From contig NC_092334.1 of the NCBI RefSeq assembly GCF_046630445.1, positions 188,672,501 to 188,736,500 on the forward strand: a DNA stretch of 64,000 nt, written 5' to 3'. Shown in pieces: positions 1 to 13,918 of this stretch. The notes under the pieces are model-generated. The model saw only the letters and a program-made list of their open reading frames with translations, searched no databases and was not told the DNA's origin. This DNA is from Rutidosis leptorrhynchoides. Its lineage: Eukaryota; Streptophyta; Magnoliopsida; Asterales; Asteraceae. Position 1 is the first letter of the stretch. The number at the start of each line of letters is the position of its first letter. The translations under genes and the position numbers were made by a program.

Positions 1-3000
1 CAACTTGAAATTCGATATCTTTCCTTCCCTTATCGGCATAACTCTTTTGCCGTCTTCTAGCGGTTCTCAACCTTTCCTTAATCTGTACAATCTTCTCGGT
101 AGTCTCATGAATAATTTCTGGACCTGTGAGTTGAGCATCCCCAACCTCATTCCAACAGACAGGAGACCTACACTTCCTACCATACAATGCTTTAAATGGT
201 GCGGCTTTAATACTTGCATGGTAACTGTTGTTATAAGAAAATTCAGCTAGCGGCAAATATTTATCCCACCCATTACCAAAATCAATAACACACGCTCGTA
301 ACATATCTTCTAACGTTTGAATGGTCCTTTCACTCTGACCATCCGTCTGAGGATGATAAGCGGTGCTTATATCTAACTTAGTTCCCAAAGCTTCCTGTAA
401 GGATCGCCAAAACGTCGATACAAATCGGCTGTCTCGGTCTGATATAATAGATACAGGAACACCATGTCTAGAAACAATCTCCTTCAAATACAAACGAGTA
501 AGCTTCTCCATCGAATCCGTTTCCTTAATCGGCAAAAAGTGAGCTGACTTAGTAAGTCGATCTACAATCACCCAAATGGTGTCATAGCCACCCGCAACTC
601 TCGGTAACTTCGTAATAAAATCCATCGTAATACCTTCCCACTTCCACTCGGGAATCTCAGGTTGCACCAAAAGTCCAGACGGTTTTTGATGTTCAGCTTT
701 AACCTTAGCACAGGTCAAACACTTAGCCACCTACGTAGCCACATCAGCTTTCAAATTAGGCCACCAATACAGCTCCTTAAGATCATGATACATCTTTCCT
801 GAACCAGGATGAATAGAGTACCTAGACTTATGAGCCTCATCCAAAACAAGTTGTCGCAGATCACCAAACTTCGGAACCCAAAAACGTCCCGCAAAGTATC
901 TAGTACCATCTGCTCGTACCTCAAACTTCTTAGCCATGCCTCTTACATTCTCATTCACAAAGTTCTCCTCCTTTAAGGCTTCTTATTGTGCCTCAAAAAT
1001 CTGCCTTCCGAGGTTTGTTCTAATTGTCATATTCAAGGCCCTAAACCTGCGAGGTTCAGCCCTTTCTTTACAACTTAACGCATCTGCCACCACATTGGCC
1101 TTTCCCGGATGATATAGAAGTTCACAATCATAATCATTCAACGTCTCAATCCATTTTCGTTGCGTCATATTCAACTGTTTCTGATCAAGGATATGTTGAA
1201 GACTTTTGTGATCTGTGTACACTGTACTTTTGACCCCATAAAGATAATGTCTCCAAATCTTAAGCGCAAACACAACATCTCCCAACTCTAAATCATGAGT
1301 TGTATAGTTCTGCTCGTGAATCTTCAATTGACGTGACGCGTACGCAATAACTTTCTTTCGTTGCATCAAAACACAACCAAAGCCTTGACGCGAAGCGTCA
1401 CAATAAACAACAAAATCATCATTACCCTCAGGTAGTGACAATATCGGAGCGGTAGTCAACTTCTTCTCCAAAATTTAAAATGCAGTCTCTTGTTCATCCT
1501 TCCACTCATACGTCTTCCCCTTATGTGTTAAAGTAGTCAGAGGTTTCGCTATACGAGTGAAATCTTGAATGAACCTTCTATAGTAACCTACCAACCCTAG
1601 GAACTGATGAAACTGAGTAGGAGTTTTCGGAATTTCCCACTTTTCAATCGCCTCAATCTTAGTAGGATCAACTTGTATTCCCTGTTTACTAACAATATGT
1701 CCAAGGAATTGAACTTCTCTTAACCAGAAAGCACACTTAGAGAACTTAGCGTACAATTCTTCTTTTCTCAACAGATCAAGCACTAACTTCAAATGTTCTT
1801 CGTGCTCTTCATCACTCTTACAATAAATAAGGATGTCATCGATGAAAATGATAACGAATTTGTCCAGATAGGGTCTACACACACGGTTCATGAGGTCCAT
1901 GAACACAGCAGGTGCATTTTTGTCAATCCGAACGGCATAACAAGGAATTCGAAGTGACCATAACGGGTGCGAAAAGCAGTTTTCGAAACATCAGATTCTT
2001 TAACACGCAACTGATGATAGCTGGAACGAAGATCGATTTTAGAATAAACAGACGAACCCTGAAGCTGATCGAACAGATCATCAATTCTAGGAAGAGGGTA
2101 ATGGTTTTTAACTATAAGCTTGTTTAATTACGATAATCAATGCACAAACGAAACGAACCATCCTTCTTCTTAACAAACAGAACAGGAGCTCCCCAAAGGG
2201 ACGAATTGGGATGAATAAAACCTTTGTCTAACAACTTACGGAGTTGACTCGACAATTCTTGAAGTTCGGAAGGCGCAAGTCAATAAGGAGCACGTGCTAC
2301 AGGAGCAGCACCGGGAACAAGATCGATTTGAAATTCTACCACGCGTTGCGGCGGAACGCCAGGTAAATCCTCAGGAAAAACTTCGAGAAAATCCCTAGCA
2401 ATATGAACATCACCAACGCTCTTCTCTTCTTTATCAAAATCAACAACATGGGTTAGAATAGCATGACAGCCTTTGCGAAGATGTTTATGAACTTTCAAAC
2501 AGCTAATAAGATTTAACTGTCTGCATTTCTTATCCTCAAAAACCATCAGCGGCTCTCCAACCATATTAATAATACGAATAGCTTTATCATAACACAAAAT
2601 CTCAGCATGATTCGCAGACAACCAATCCATTCCAATAACAACATCAAAAATACCAAGTTCAATCGGTATCAAATCTATCTCAAAGTCTCTACCAGCCAAA
2701 TTAATGTTACATTTACGATACACAGTTTTAGCAGTAAGCACTTTACCATTAGCTATCTCTACAACATAAGATTGTCTAGAGGAGTTAACGGAGTTTTGAT
2801 TTTTGGACTTAATTTACTCGACACAAAACTCAAATCAGCCCCTGAATCAAATAGTACATAAACTAATAAATCGTTGACTGAGAACGTACCCGTAATGAGT
2901 TTAGGATCTTCCTCAGCATCCCTGGCATTAATGTTGAATGCTCTTCCACGTGCATTCTCTGTAGTCTTCGTATTAGGGCAGGCATCATGGAAATGCCCCG

Positions 3001-3926
3001 GCTTACCGCATTCATAACAAACTCTCTGATTACCACCATTTCTCGGCTTCCCATTATCATTACCACCATTACTACCAGCATTATTACTACAACCCGCAGC
3101 AGGAGTAGAGGAACCCGGCAGAAGCACCGTACAATCTTTATCAATGTGTCCCAGCTTGGAACACCTCTTACAAGTAACCGTACAATAACTATCATGAGCC
3201 TTATAACATCGAGGACAAACACGCTGATTACAGTTATTAGCACCAGAAGTATCTTATTTCTTCTGTTGACCTTGGTTCTGGTTGCGGTTATTATCCCACT
3301 CCCTTTTCCCATTATCAGCCTTCTTAACAACTTCCTCACTGGCTTCTGTCACAGCAGCCTTACTCCTCCTCAAAATCTTATCATTAAGTTTATGGGCCAT
3401 AGACATAGCAGCTTTAATAGTCTGGGGCTCACTAGACTCAACCCATGCTCAATTTTCTCGGATAATCCATCAATATAAGCTTCAATCTTAAGATTCTCAT
3501 CAGCATAAACATTAGGGCACAACAAAGTCAACTCGAAGAACCTTTGCTCATAGGCATCTAATTCGGTGCCCTTCATCTTCAAGTTCTTAAGATCGGCTTC
3601 TAATTTCTTAAGTTCACCCCTAGGACGATAACGGGTGATCATTCTCTCTTTAAAGTTGTTCCAAGTCAAACCATACGCCACATCATTACCCAAACTACTA
3701 ACCAAGTTGTTCCACCAAGTTAATGCACTATCCTTAAGAGTGCAGCTAGCAAAACTAACCTTGTCCTCCTCTCGGACTCGGCTAACCCTGAAAATAGACT
3801 CAATCTTCTCAAACCAACGAGTAAGTCCAATGGGTCCTTCAGTGCCACTAAATTCTTGTGGACGATTTGCCATGAACGTTTTGTGGGAGCATCCCACCTG
3901 GTTGTTGTTATTCGCATTAGTATTAG
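1..3926 (-). pseudogene. Gypsy-1 gag-pol polyprotein, broken (integrase to gag, 3' truncated by window edge)
   Basis: Reading on the minus strand from 3926, gag shows the retrotransposon gag domain ([10 protein letters not shown] motif near 3720) and a CCHC knuckle (CYECGKPGHFHDAC, near 3010). Next come a DSGAD protease site (near 2845), reverse transcriptase with FIDD (near 1840), RNase H with YCDAS (near 1400), and the integrase zinc finger (HKSRYSIH near 820, CLTC near 715). The integrase core follows, with ISDRD, the [12 protein letters not shown] stretch and the start of the GPY/F module near the left edge. Breaks are many: a gag frameshift near 3430, a further break near 3250, disrupted frames between 2280 and 1907 in RT, breaks near 1473 and 970, and an in-frame stop at about 731. 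The order PR-RT-RH-INT identifies Ty3/gypsy. Similarity to Gypsy-B places it among chromoviruses. Confidence 0.88.
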
Positions 3927-5967
<2,041 letters not shown>

Positions 5968-5972
5968 ATTAG

Positions 5973-6051
5973 CATTAGCTGCCATAGCAGCTGCTATTCC
6001 TTCGGAGATAAGTCGTTGCATACGGGCTTCGTTGGACTCGCGGGGAGGCAT
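5973..6051 (-). pseudogene. Gypsy-1 gag, amino-terminal exon-like fragment beyond Solo-1
   Basis: An ATG at 6051 opens a reading frame that runs to the Solo-1 insertion and, by design of the 5-bp duplication, would have continued into the gag sequence left of 3927. The segment encodes an Arg/Glu-rich start followed by an Ala/Asn-rich stretch. The Asn-rich stretch resumes on the other side just before the gag domain. The fragment explains why gag appears to lack its first codons. Confidence 0.7.
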
Positions 6052-6493
6052 GATCTTCAAAACAGAATAACACAACTGTTAGTACTAAGAATAATACTAG
6101 TGTTATAAAGGAATAGTTCGAACAAGAAATGATTAACCATTAAAATAATAGTCAATAAACACTATGAGTAATAACATGACAGTTATGATAGTTATAGAAA
6201 TAGCCACCACAGGCATAAATATTTTATGATAAAATCATACAACATACATAGCACCTAACATACATGATCTACATTACGCATAATATAACATGCCAAGAGT
6301 CACAACATCATAAATAAAATATGATAATGATAATAGATGTCATAAAGAAATAACCATCCATACATAAATGAAAAATATCCCATAACAAAATCCTTAATAA
6401 AATCCTCGGCAAAACGCCGTACATAACCTAAAAATGTATGTATAAAAGGACATTAAGTCTTATGAAATAAATAATCAATCATGAATCAACATA
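6052..6493. other. Gypsy-1 non-coding spacer between extra ORF and gag
   Basis: AT-rich sequence between the accessory ORF (ends 6494) and the gag start (6051). I see no conserved coding frame. It includes a pyrimidine/purine-alternating region rich in ATAACAT words. Confidence 0.5.
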
Positions 6494-6922
6494 TCACATC
6501 TGCTTGGAGCGGGTGTGATAAGCTGGGCCGGCATGAGTCTCGGCAGGAGTCTCATACTTCCTCAACTTTTCCTTCACCTCCTCCAACTCTGTCTTCAAAC
6601 CACGAACTATGCTCTCGAGAGCCTCGAACTTAGCGTCCACCTCATGGTTATGCTTCCGGTTCTCGAACCCAAAATTATGCTTGAAACTGACAAACGAATC
6701 CATACTAGCTCGAATCTCGTCCATCACCTCGTTATGCGGCAAGGTACGCATACAGTCGCTAAGGGCATTAATACGCGTCCTGTCGTTGTAAGCTCTAGTC
6801 ATGTGCATGATGGTGGCCATGTAATAGTTAACAGGATCATCGATCAAAGGTTGATCAGCACGGCGCCTGGCAGCAGCCGAAGGAGCAGGAGCAGGAACAG
6901 AGTTGTTGCTCGAAGTCGACAT
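6494..6922 (-). CDS. Gypsy-1 accessory ORF between primer site and gag (unknown function)
   Basis: A 142-codon open frame starting MSTSSNNS. It has an Ala/Pro-rich N-terminus to about residue 20 and a basic patch (ARRRAD). The C-terminal half is strongly charged and helical, from about residue 85 to 125, with a heptad-like Leu/Val/Glu/Lys pattern (KFEALESIVRGLKTELEEV), suggesting a coiled coil. It lies about 180 bp downstream of the primer site and upstream of gag, in the same sense. It is intact although gag-pol is broken. It occupies the same position as the acidic ORFs of Gypsy-A/B and the ORF remnant of LARD-1, which also start with Ser/Thr/Asn-rich residues. I do not recognise a named domain. 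It may be a coiled-coil accessory protein of this retroelement lineage. Confidence 0.55.
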   Translation of the reverse strand: MSTSSNNSVPAPAPSAAARRRADQPLIDDPVNYYMATIMHMTRAYNDRTRINALSDCMRTLPHNEVMDEIRASMDSFVSFKHNFGFENRKHNHEVDAKFEALESIVRGLKTELEEVKEKLRKYETPAETHAGPAYHTRSKQM

Positions 6923-7102
6923 CTACAAACAGTAAAACCGCAAACCACATATAACATAGAATAAATGCTTATGATATAACTCATACGAAATGAAATGCAT
7001 AATAATGCTATAGCAAAAGGGCCGGGCTATAGACTAGACTCTAATGCACCCTAAAAACCACGGGTTGACCACATTAAGACCGCCTAGTTCCCTACAACCA
7101 GA

Positions 7103-7114
7103 GCTCTGATACCA
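7103..7114 (-). other. Gypsy-1 primer-binding site (initiator Met tRNA type)
   Basis: The minus strand reads TGGTATCAGAGC two bases downstream of the LTR end at 7117. This is complementary to the 3' end of plant initiator tRNA-Met, the usual primer of Ty3/gypsy and many Ty1/copia elements. Confidence 0.9.
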
Positions 7115-7116
7115 AC

Positions 7117-8491
7117 TGTGATGGCCCCGTCAAAATACTTAACGGCTCTGTCACTTATGTCTAAACGTAAAATAAATTGCATGTAATCACATCCCAAAAA
7201 TATACTTTGAAAAGTATGTAAAAACAGGACTATAATTCACCTTAATAGTAAACGAAGTAACCAAACAATAAGCGAACAGCAAATGAAGTAAAGTGATCAG
7301 GAATGATCACAACGCCGACCTATAAATAAAGCAAGTCGATATAAATAACTAACCTAGGTCAAGTCTTAGTATGATAACTATTGTACATGTTGCAAGTAGA
7401 CATTGAACAATACTCAACATGCATCGGTTTGATCAAAACAGCGTACGGACACACACTTTCTATATTTAGAAAGTTTCTATTTTAAGCAGGTTTCCATTTT
7501 TGGAAAGTTCCTATTTTTGGAAAGTTTCTATTTTAGGAAAGTTTCTATTTTAGGAAAGTTTCTATTTTTGGAAAGTTTCCAAATTTAGAAAGTTTCCATA
7601 TTTAAAAAGTTTCTATTTTTAGAAAGTTTTTAAGTTAGGGAAGTTTCCTTGATTAGAAAGTCAACAAAAGTCAACTGAAAGTCAAAGTCGATCGAAAGTC
7701 AACTTAAAAGTCGTCAAACATAGTCAACATTAATTTTAAAAGTGTAAGTTGTAATAATAATATAAGTTATAATGTTAATTAAAGTTGAATATGTATAATT
7801 ATGTCATAACATAAGTTTAATTAAATTAAAATGAATTATTAAAGTTAACATAAGTTTAAATGATATAATTAGTAGTATAACATAAGTATTTAATTAATTA
7901 ATTAAATATTAGTCATAATATAAGTATTATTAATTAATAATAGATTTTAAATCATATCATAAGTATTATTAATTAATAATGAATTATTAATCATATCATA
8001 AGTTTCTAATTAGCATTATTAAATCATAAGTATTTAATAATTAAATTATAATTAAATAATAACTAAGTCTTATAATAATTAAATAGTTAATTAATCCTTA
8101 TTATAAGTCTTATAATAATAATCTCATAATATAAGTTTAATACTTATCATAAGTATTTTTCATTAATAATAAAAGTATTATTAATCACAAGTTTAATTAA
8201 ATGTTTAATTAAATCATAAGTAATAATTAAATGATATAATAAATATATATCATAAGTCTTAAATTATAATAATTACTTTTTATAACATAAGTAATTTAAT
8301 AATAATGAAAATCATTATTTATATCATAAGTTTTAATAATTAACCATAAGTTTTAATTAAAAGTTTATCGGGTCATATCTTGAGCCCGGGCGTCGGTTTT
8401 CGGCGAGCCTTATATATATCTCCGCCTAATCAAACCACCTGACACATTGGTTCACTCAAGAACATCCCAAGAACAGTAACCAAGTCGTGAT
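7117..8491 (-). repeat. Gypsy-1 5' LTR, 3' portion
   Basis: Starts on the plus strand with TGTGATGGCC directly beyond the primer site and runs to the LARD-1 insertion. Its remaining 5' portion is at 52023-53251, ending GGGTCGTTACA. It contains a minisatellite (7460-7665) and a long AT-rich tract (7735-8365) built of ATAAGT/TTAATTA words. Confidence 0.85.
7460..7665. repeat. Minisatellite with ~17-18 bp unit (GGAAAGTTTCTATTTTT-like)
   Basis: About eleven imperfect tandem units of the form GAAAGTTTCTATTTTTG. It is followed by a shorter AAAGTCAA-type repeat to about 7730. It lies within the Gypsy-1 LTR. Confidence 0.8.
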
Positions 8492-9128
8492 TGTGATGAT
8501 CTGGGAATTTCTGACCAAATTTAAACTTAATCTTTATATGAAATTCAACATGATAAGCTAAGTCTAGTAAGTTGAGTCTTCAAGATTTTTTGAACTATTT
8601 TTATGGATGCATTTGACCTCGACTATACCCGACGATTCACAGATAAACTGTTTGTAAATAAATATGTATATATATTTTAATTTAAAATTATAAATTATAA
8701 TTTAAACATTAGAATTAAAAATGTAAAATAAAATACAAAATAATTAAGTGTAATTTAAAATGAACCTATATGATCTCTAAATATAATTATTATTATAAGT
8801 ATATTATAATATATATAAATTTATAAATAATAAATATTCAATAAAAGTTACTATTTAATATATTATATGATTTATAAATAATACATATTTAATAATATAT
8901 AGTTAAAATATAGTAAAATTGTTATTACTTTCATTATCATCATTAATAACAGATTTGATACATGTTGTATTCTTATTATTATTAGTATTATTATGTTTAT
9001 CATTATTGTTATTATTAAGATTATCATATTATCATATCATCCTTCTTATTACTATTTTTATCAATACTATTAAAGTTATCATTATTAAAATTACTAAAAA
9101 TTCTCATTTTTAGTATCATTACTACTTT

Positions 9129-9294
<166 letters not shown>

Positions 9295-10343
9295 ATTAAT
9301 AGTATTATTCGATATTATTATTATTAGTAAGTTATTAGTACTTTTATTATTAGTAATAATTTACATCATATTATTATTAATCTAATTATGTTTATAAGTC
9401 AGTATTTTTTTTAAATCCGATAAAACCAGATTTATTAATTTGATATGTACAAGTATTATTATGAGATATTACTATTATTGTTATTATCATTAAGAATTAT
9501 TATTATTATTATTATTGTTATTATTAGAAAATAATATATTTTATTATTATTAACATTAATAACATGATAATTATCACAATTATTTATATTTATTATTATT
9601 AATAATATAATTATTATTATCACTAATATATTATTAGTTATTAAAATTTACTATATTATAAAATATAAATCAGGGAACAATTCGTACGATGCAGTTGGAT
9701 ATCCACATCTACTTTCCAAAAATTTTGTTTCCTATCTAATGTTACCAGATTTCAGAATCAATTGGATGTACGAGTTTACTGAACCAATTTTGTCTGTTAT
9801 AATTTTTTTTCCATTTATTGTATCTGGTTGATAAAAACTGTCGAGGTCCACATCCCTTATATAATTCGATCATTAAGGCTGTAAAGTAAATTGAATTTTT
9901 CTCGATCAATAACAATTACACGAAATCAATTACAGCCGTTATTCAATTGAGTTAAAATAGAATCATTCAGATATATTTTTTTTTCTTTCAGCGATAACTC
10001 TGTTATGTTCTCATTTTCTTCAAATGCCCGAATACAAATCAATTTCAAAAATTATAATTGCAGTTGTGTTAGGAAGAAATTACTCAAACTATCTGCAAAC
10101 TTTGAGGTTCCAATTCATTTTAATGAGCTTTAATTTTCGAGTCAAAGTTGTTTCTAAAAAGTCAAACTTGTTTGTTCATCATTAAAATTCGATTTCAATT
10201 TGATGTTTTGAGTCAAATTGAGGAATCAGATAGTTTCTAAAGGAGATTTAAAACATTTTTCATGTTATGATCGAGGTCTAAAATGTTATGAATTTCAAAA
10301 TCAAGTATGAAGTGTATTTTTTTTTCGCGAACTGTACAGGTAA

Positions 10344-10345
<2 letters not shown>

Positions 10346-10393
<48 letters not shown>
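10346..10393. repeat. (AT)n microsatellite in LTR1
   Basis: About 48 bp of alternating AT. The homologous run in LTR2 (46425-46529) is about twice as long. Confidence 0.95.
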
Positions 10394-10396
<3 letters not shown>

Positions 10397-10590
10397 CATT
10401 TCTATTAAATTCAACCAACTCAAATAAACCGTTTCTGTTTTATTATTAACTCCTAAAACCAATTTTGTACTTATGGTTAAGATTAAATGAGTCCTGGTCG
10501 ATTTATATTATGAGGAAGAAGAAGAAAATGGGGAAAACAGAAAGAATGGGATAAATAAAATTTCGTGGGGTTATAATCAGGAAAAACAAC

Positions 10591-10656
10591 GATGGTTAGA
10601 TGGTTTGTGGTGTTATCCGGTGAGCGAGAGGTCTTGGGTTCGAGTCTCGTCTAGAG
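10591..10656 (+). other. tRNA-like / Pol III A- and B-box-like segment in LTR1
   Basis: GATGGTTAGATGGTTTGTGG resembles a box A region. About 30 bp later comes GGTTCGAGTCT (10637-10647), one base from the box B consensus GGTTCGANTCC. A T5 run follows about 15 bp further on. The same arrangement is in LTR2 (46727-46792) with a perfect box B. Whether it is transcribed is unknown. Confidence 0.5.
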
Positions 10657-11218
10657 CATATCTTTTTACTCAAAGCTTTTAAGGGTATACTTTTTGATTT
10701 ATTTTCTTATCATTATTATTATTATATTATGATTATTATTGTTATTATTATTATTATTATTATTAGGTTTATTGATTATTAATGTTATTATAACTAATAA
10801 AGTAGTAATTATCATTTATTATCATTAGTATTATGATGTTAGTTAAAATTGTGGTTATTTTTATTATTGATAGGTTTATTTATTATTATCACTATCAAAA
10901 ATGTAAATTAACATTTTAACATTAATAGTAGTAGTATTATTATTAAAACTATTATCTTTAGTAGTAAAATTATAGTTATTATTATTAGTATTATTATTAT
11001 TAACAATATCCTTATTATTAGTAAACCATTATTATCAAAACTATATATTTTTTTTTTGATAAATATTATGTAAATAAAGATATACATATTACATATACCA
11101 TAATTATATTAACATTTCATATAATTGTATTTCAAACAAATATATATATTTTTCTATAAATACCTTCGTATAACAAATTACTAATTTTAAATAATACTAA
11201 ACATATATATAAATATAT

Positions 11219-11221
<3 letters not shown>

Positions 11222-11286
<65 letters not shown>
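11222..11286. repeat. (AT)n microsatellite in LTR1
   Basis: About 65 bp of alternating AT. It is nearly absent (about 12 bp) at the matching site in LTR2 and LTR3. Confidence 0.95.
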
Positions 11287-11290
<4 letters not shown>

Positions 11291-12428
11291 GTAACTAAAT
11301 GAATAGATATCAATCACTTTAAGATATAGATATATATACAAAATAAATATATATCACATATAACTTAAGATATAATATAAGTATATGTTTTAAATGGAAG
11401 TTAATATAAATCCTATATAAATACAAAAATATATAAGTAATATATATTAATAAATAAAAATTATGTGATTTCCGTTATATGTTTTAATATATATACACAT
11501 GATATAGGTTCGTGAATCCGAGGCCAACCTTGCATTGTTGAAAGTTGTCATATGTATTTTTACTACAAAATACAGTATTGTGAGTTTCATTTGCCTTTTT
11601 ACCCTTTATATTTTTGGGCTGAGAATACATGCACAATTTTTATAAATGTTTTACGAAATAGACACAAGTAATCGAAACTGCATTATATGGTTGAATGATC
11701 GAAGCCGAATATGCCCATTTTGCTTGGTAACCTAAGAATTAGTAAACCGATCTACTAATTGACGCGAATCCTAAAGATAGATCTATTGGGCCTAACGAAC
11801 CCCATCCAAAGTACCGGATGCTTTAGTACTTCGATGTTGTTTTATATCATGTCCGAAGGATTTCCCGGAATGATAGGGGATATTCTTATATGCATCTTGT
11901 TAATGTCGGTTACCAGGTGTTCAATCCATATGAATGATATTTTTGTCTCTATGCATGGGACGTATATTTATGAGAAATGAAAATGAAAATCTTGTGGTCT
12001 ATTAAAATAATGGAAATGATTGTTTATGATAAACTAATGAACTCACCAACCTTTTGGTTGACACTTTAAAGCATGTTTATTCTCAAGTTTGAAAGAAATC
12101 TTCCGCTGTGCATTAGCTCATTTTAAGGATATTACTTGGAGTCATTCATGACATATTTCTAAAGACGTTGCATTCGAGTCGTTGAAGTTCATTAGAGATT
12201 ATTATTAAGTAAATGACATATTAGGTCATTTATAGTTAGATATATTATGAAATGGTATGCATGCCGTCAACTTTTGATGTAATGAAAGATTGTCTTTTCA
12301 AAAACGAATGCAATGTTTGTAAAATGTATCATATAGAGGTCAAGTACCTCGCGATGTAATCAACTGTTGTGAATCATTTATAATCGATATGCACTTTGTC
12401 CGGGTGGATTAGGAAGTGTCATTAGAGT

Positions 12429-12440
12429 TGGTATCAGAGC
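12429..12440 (+). other. LARD-1 primer-binding site
   Basis: TGGTATCAGAGC two bases after LTR1, complementary to the initiator tRNA-Met 3' end. The leader that follows (GGTCTTAG, TTGCATTAGTGTGTCT, GGATGCATTAGTGAGTCT and so on) is clearly homologous to the leaders of Gypsy-A and Gypsy-B. Confidence 0.92.
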
Positions 12441-12860
12441 GATGGTCTTAGCGAACCAGGTCTTGCATTAGTGTGTCTAACTGATAGTCGTTAGGATGCA
12501 TTAGTGAGTCTGGACTTCGACCGTGTCTGCATGTCAAAAGTTTTGCTTATCATTTCGTGTCGAAAATTACATGCTTATTATTCTTAGAGTATCACTTGCT
12601 TATCATCCTTAGTCTAGACACATCTTATTGCATTGATTGCATGATTAGTGTATAAACAAAATCCATATCTTAGCATATCTACTAATTCATATCTTAGCGT
12701 ATCTGTTATTGTAAACTTTTCCTGACATTTTCCGTAGATTTCTCCGTAACTTATGGGATTTTAGTATTATATATACATATGTAAATTATGTATTGCAGGG
12801 TACTAATCTACATCCTATAATCTATTTCTTATCGAAAAGTCCTTCATCTAATCGTACGAG

Positions 12861-13358
12861 ATGAATATCTCAACCAGTTCGAATTCCTCGGATTTCAATA
12901 TTGAGTTTCACCTAAGCTCCGAAAGCAGTGTCACCAGAACGAATCAACCAATCATCCATACCCAATTCATCTGATGGGTTCGTAGTCGACTTAATCAATG
13001 GAGAAGAGAAGAAGGCGATCCTTTCCACCAACCGAATTCACCTCTTGGCGATGAACCTGAAGCACTTACCGGCGAACCTATCCGAAACACCATTTTCAGC
13101 CTCATTTCCAGAATAGCTCGACACGATTATATTCTATCCACAATTCTAAATATTATGCATCCACTCGTTCCGATCGACAATCATCCCGGAATAATAGAAG
13201 AAGTCGACAAACTTCACGCTCGAGTAATTAATTAGGAGAATATGGTGCAAAATTTACCAGCTTCAACAACATCACGTGCACTAACAGTACCATCAGTAAC
13301 AGCACCTGTACCATCAACAATCCATGCCTCAACATCTCATTCTGTACCACGAGTATAA
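12861..13358 (+). pseudogene. LARD-1 accessory ORF remnant, two in-frame stops
   Basis: From an ATG at 12861 the frame reads 166 codons to TAA at 13356, interrupted by TGA at 12972 and TAG at 13233. The predicted product starts with a Ser/Thr/Asn-rich segment. It then has a Pro/Glu-rich stretch, a hydrophobic stretch around codons 80-110 (IFSLISRIARHDYILSTIL) and a Ser/Thr/Pro-rich tail. It sits in the same place (primer site to gag) as the accessory ORFs of the other elements here. The homologous copy after LTR2 (48977-49472) carries the same two stops. No known domain is recognised. Confidence 0.5.
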
Positions 13359-13598
13359 TCATCATTTTACGTATCGTTCTACATCAATTATATTCGTTCT
13401 TCATGGCGATTAAGTAATCTCTAAATGTTTTAGAGATTAGGCATTCTAGTTCTAACGGTAAACCAAATGAGTTTAAGATCATATTAACTCAATGAATCCA
13501 TGATTACATCTGAAGAAAATATATATGTATATATGTTTTCATAAAGATTGTAATTAAAGATTCTTTCGTACAAAGTGTTAATTGTGAAAATATTTTAA

Positions 13599-13615
13599 CG
13601 GGTAGGTAATACCCG
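13599..13615 (+). other. Leader hairpin containing a polypurine-tract-like arm
   Basis: CGGGTAGGTAATACCCG: a six-base inverted repeat whose left part (AACGGGTAGGTA) repeats the polypurine tract next to LTR2. Related hairpins lie at 49713-49729 and, on the minus strand, at 26052-26068 and 39273-39289. Confidence 0.55.
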
Positions 13616-13918
13616 AGGAGTATGCAGATTTCACATTAATAAGTTACACTGTACATTATTCGAAGCTGATTCAACAGTCGTTTACTATCCTACTTACGTC
13701 CACCGATATATAAACCCGTTCACCACAGAATAACCATATTCATCCAATTTCATATTTGGATTTTGATTTATCAAAAATCAAGTGGCAAAATGAAGGAAAC
13801 ATTTGACAACATAAAATTTGTTAGAAACAAACAAATTAACTATGGGAAATTTTGTTAAGAATCCACGCTAACTGTTCCTAGCTAATTGTTCCCAGCTAAC
13901 TGATTACACTTTATTTAG

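Noticed and set aside
10591..10656. A functional tRNA gene in LTR1
   Set aside because: There is a box B, but no cloverleaf with acceptor and anticodon stems can be drawn, so it is listed only as tRNA-like.
12928..13116. 62-codon plus-strand frame in the LARD-1 leader
   Set aside because: It overlaps the better-supported accessory ORF remnant (12861-13358) in another frame and is not matched in style by other elements.
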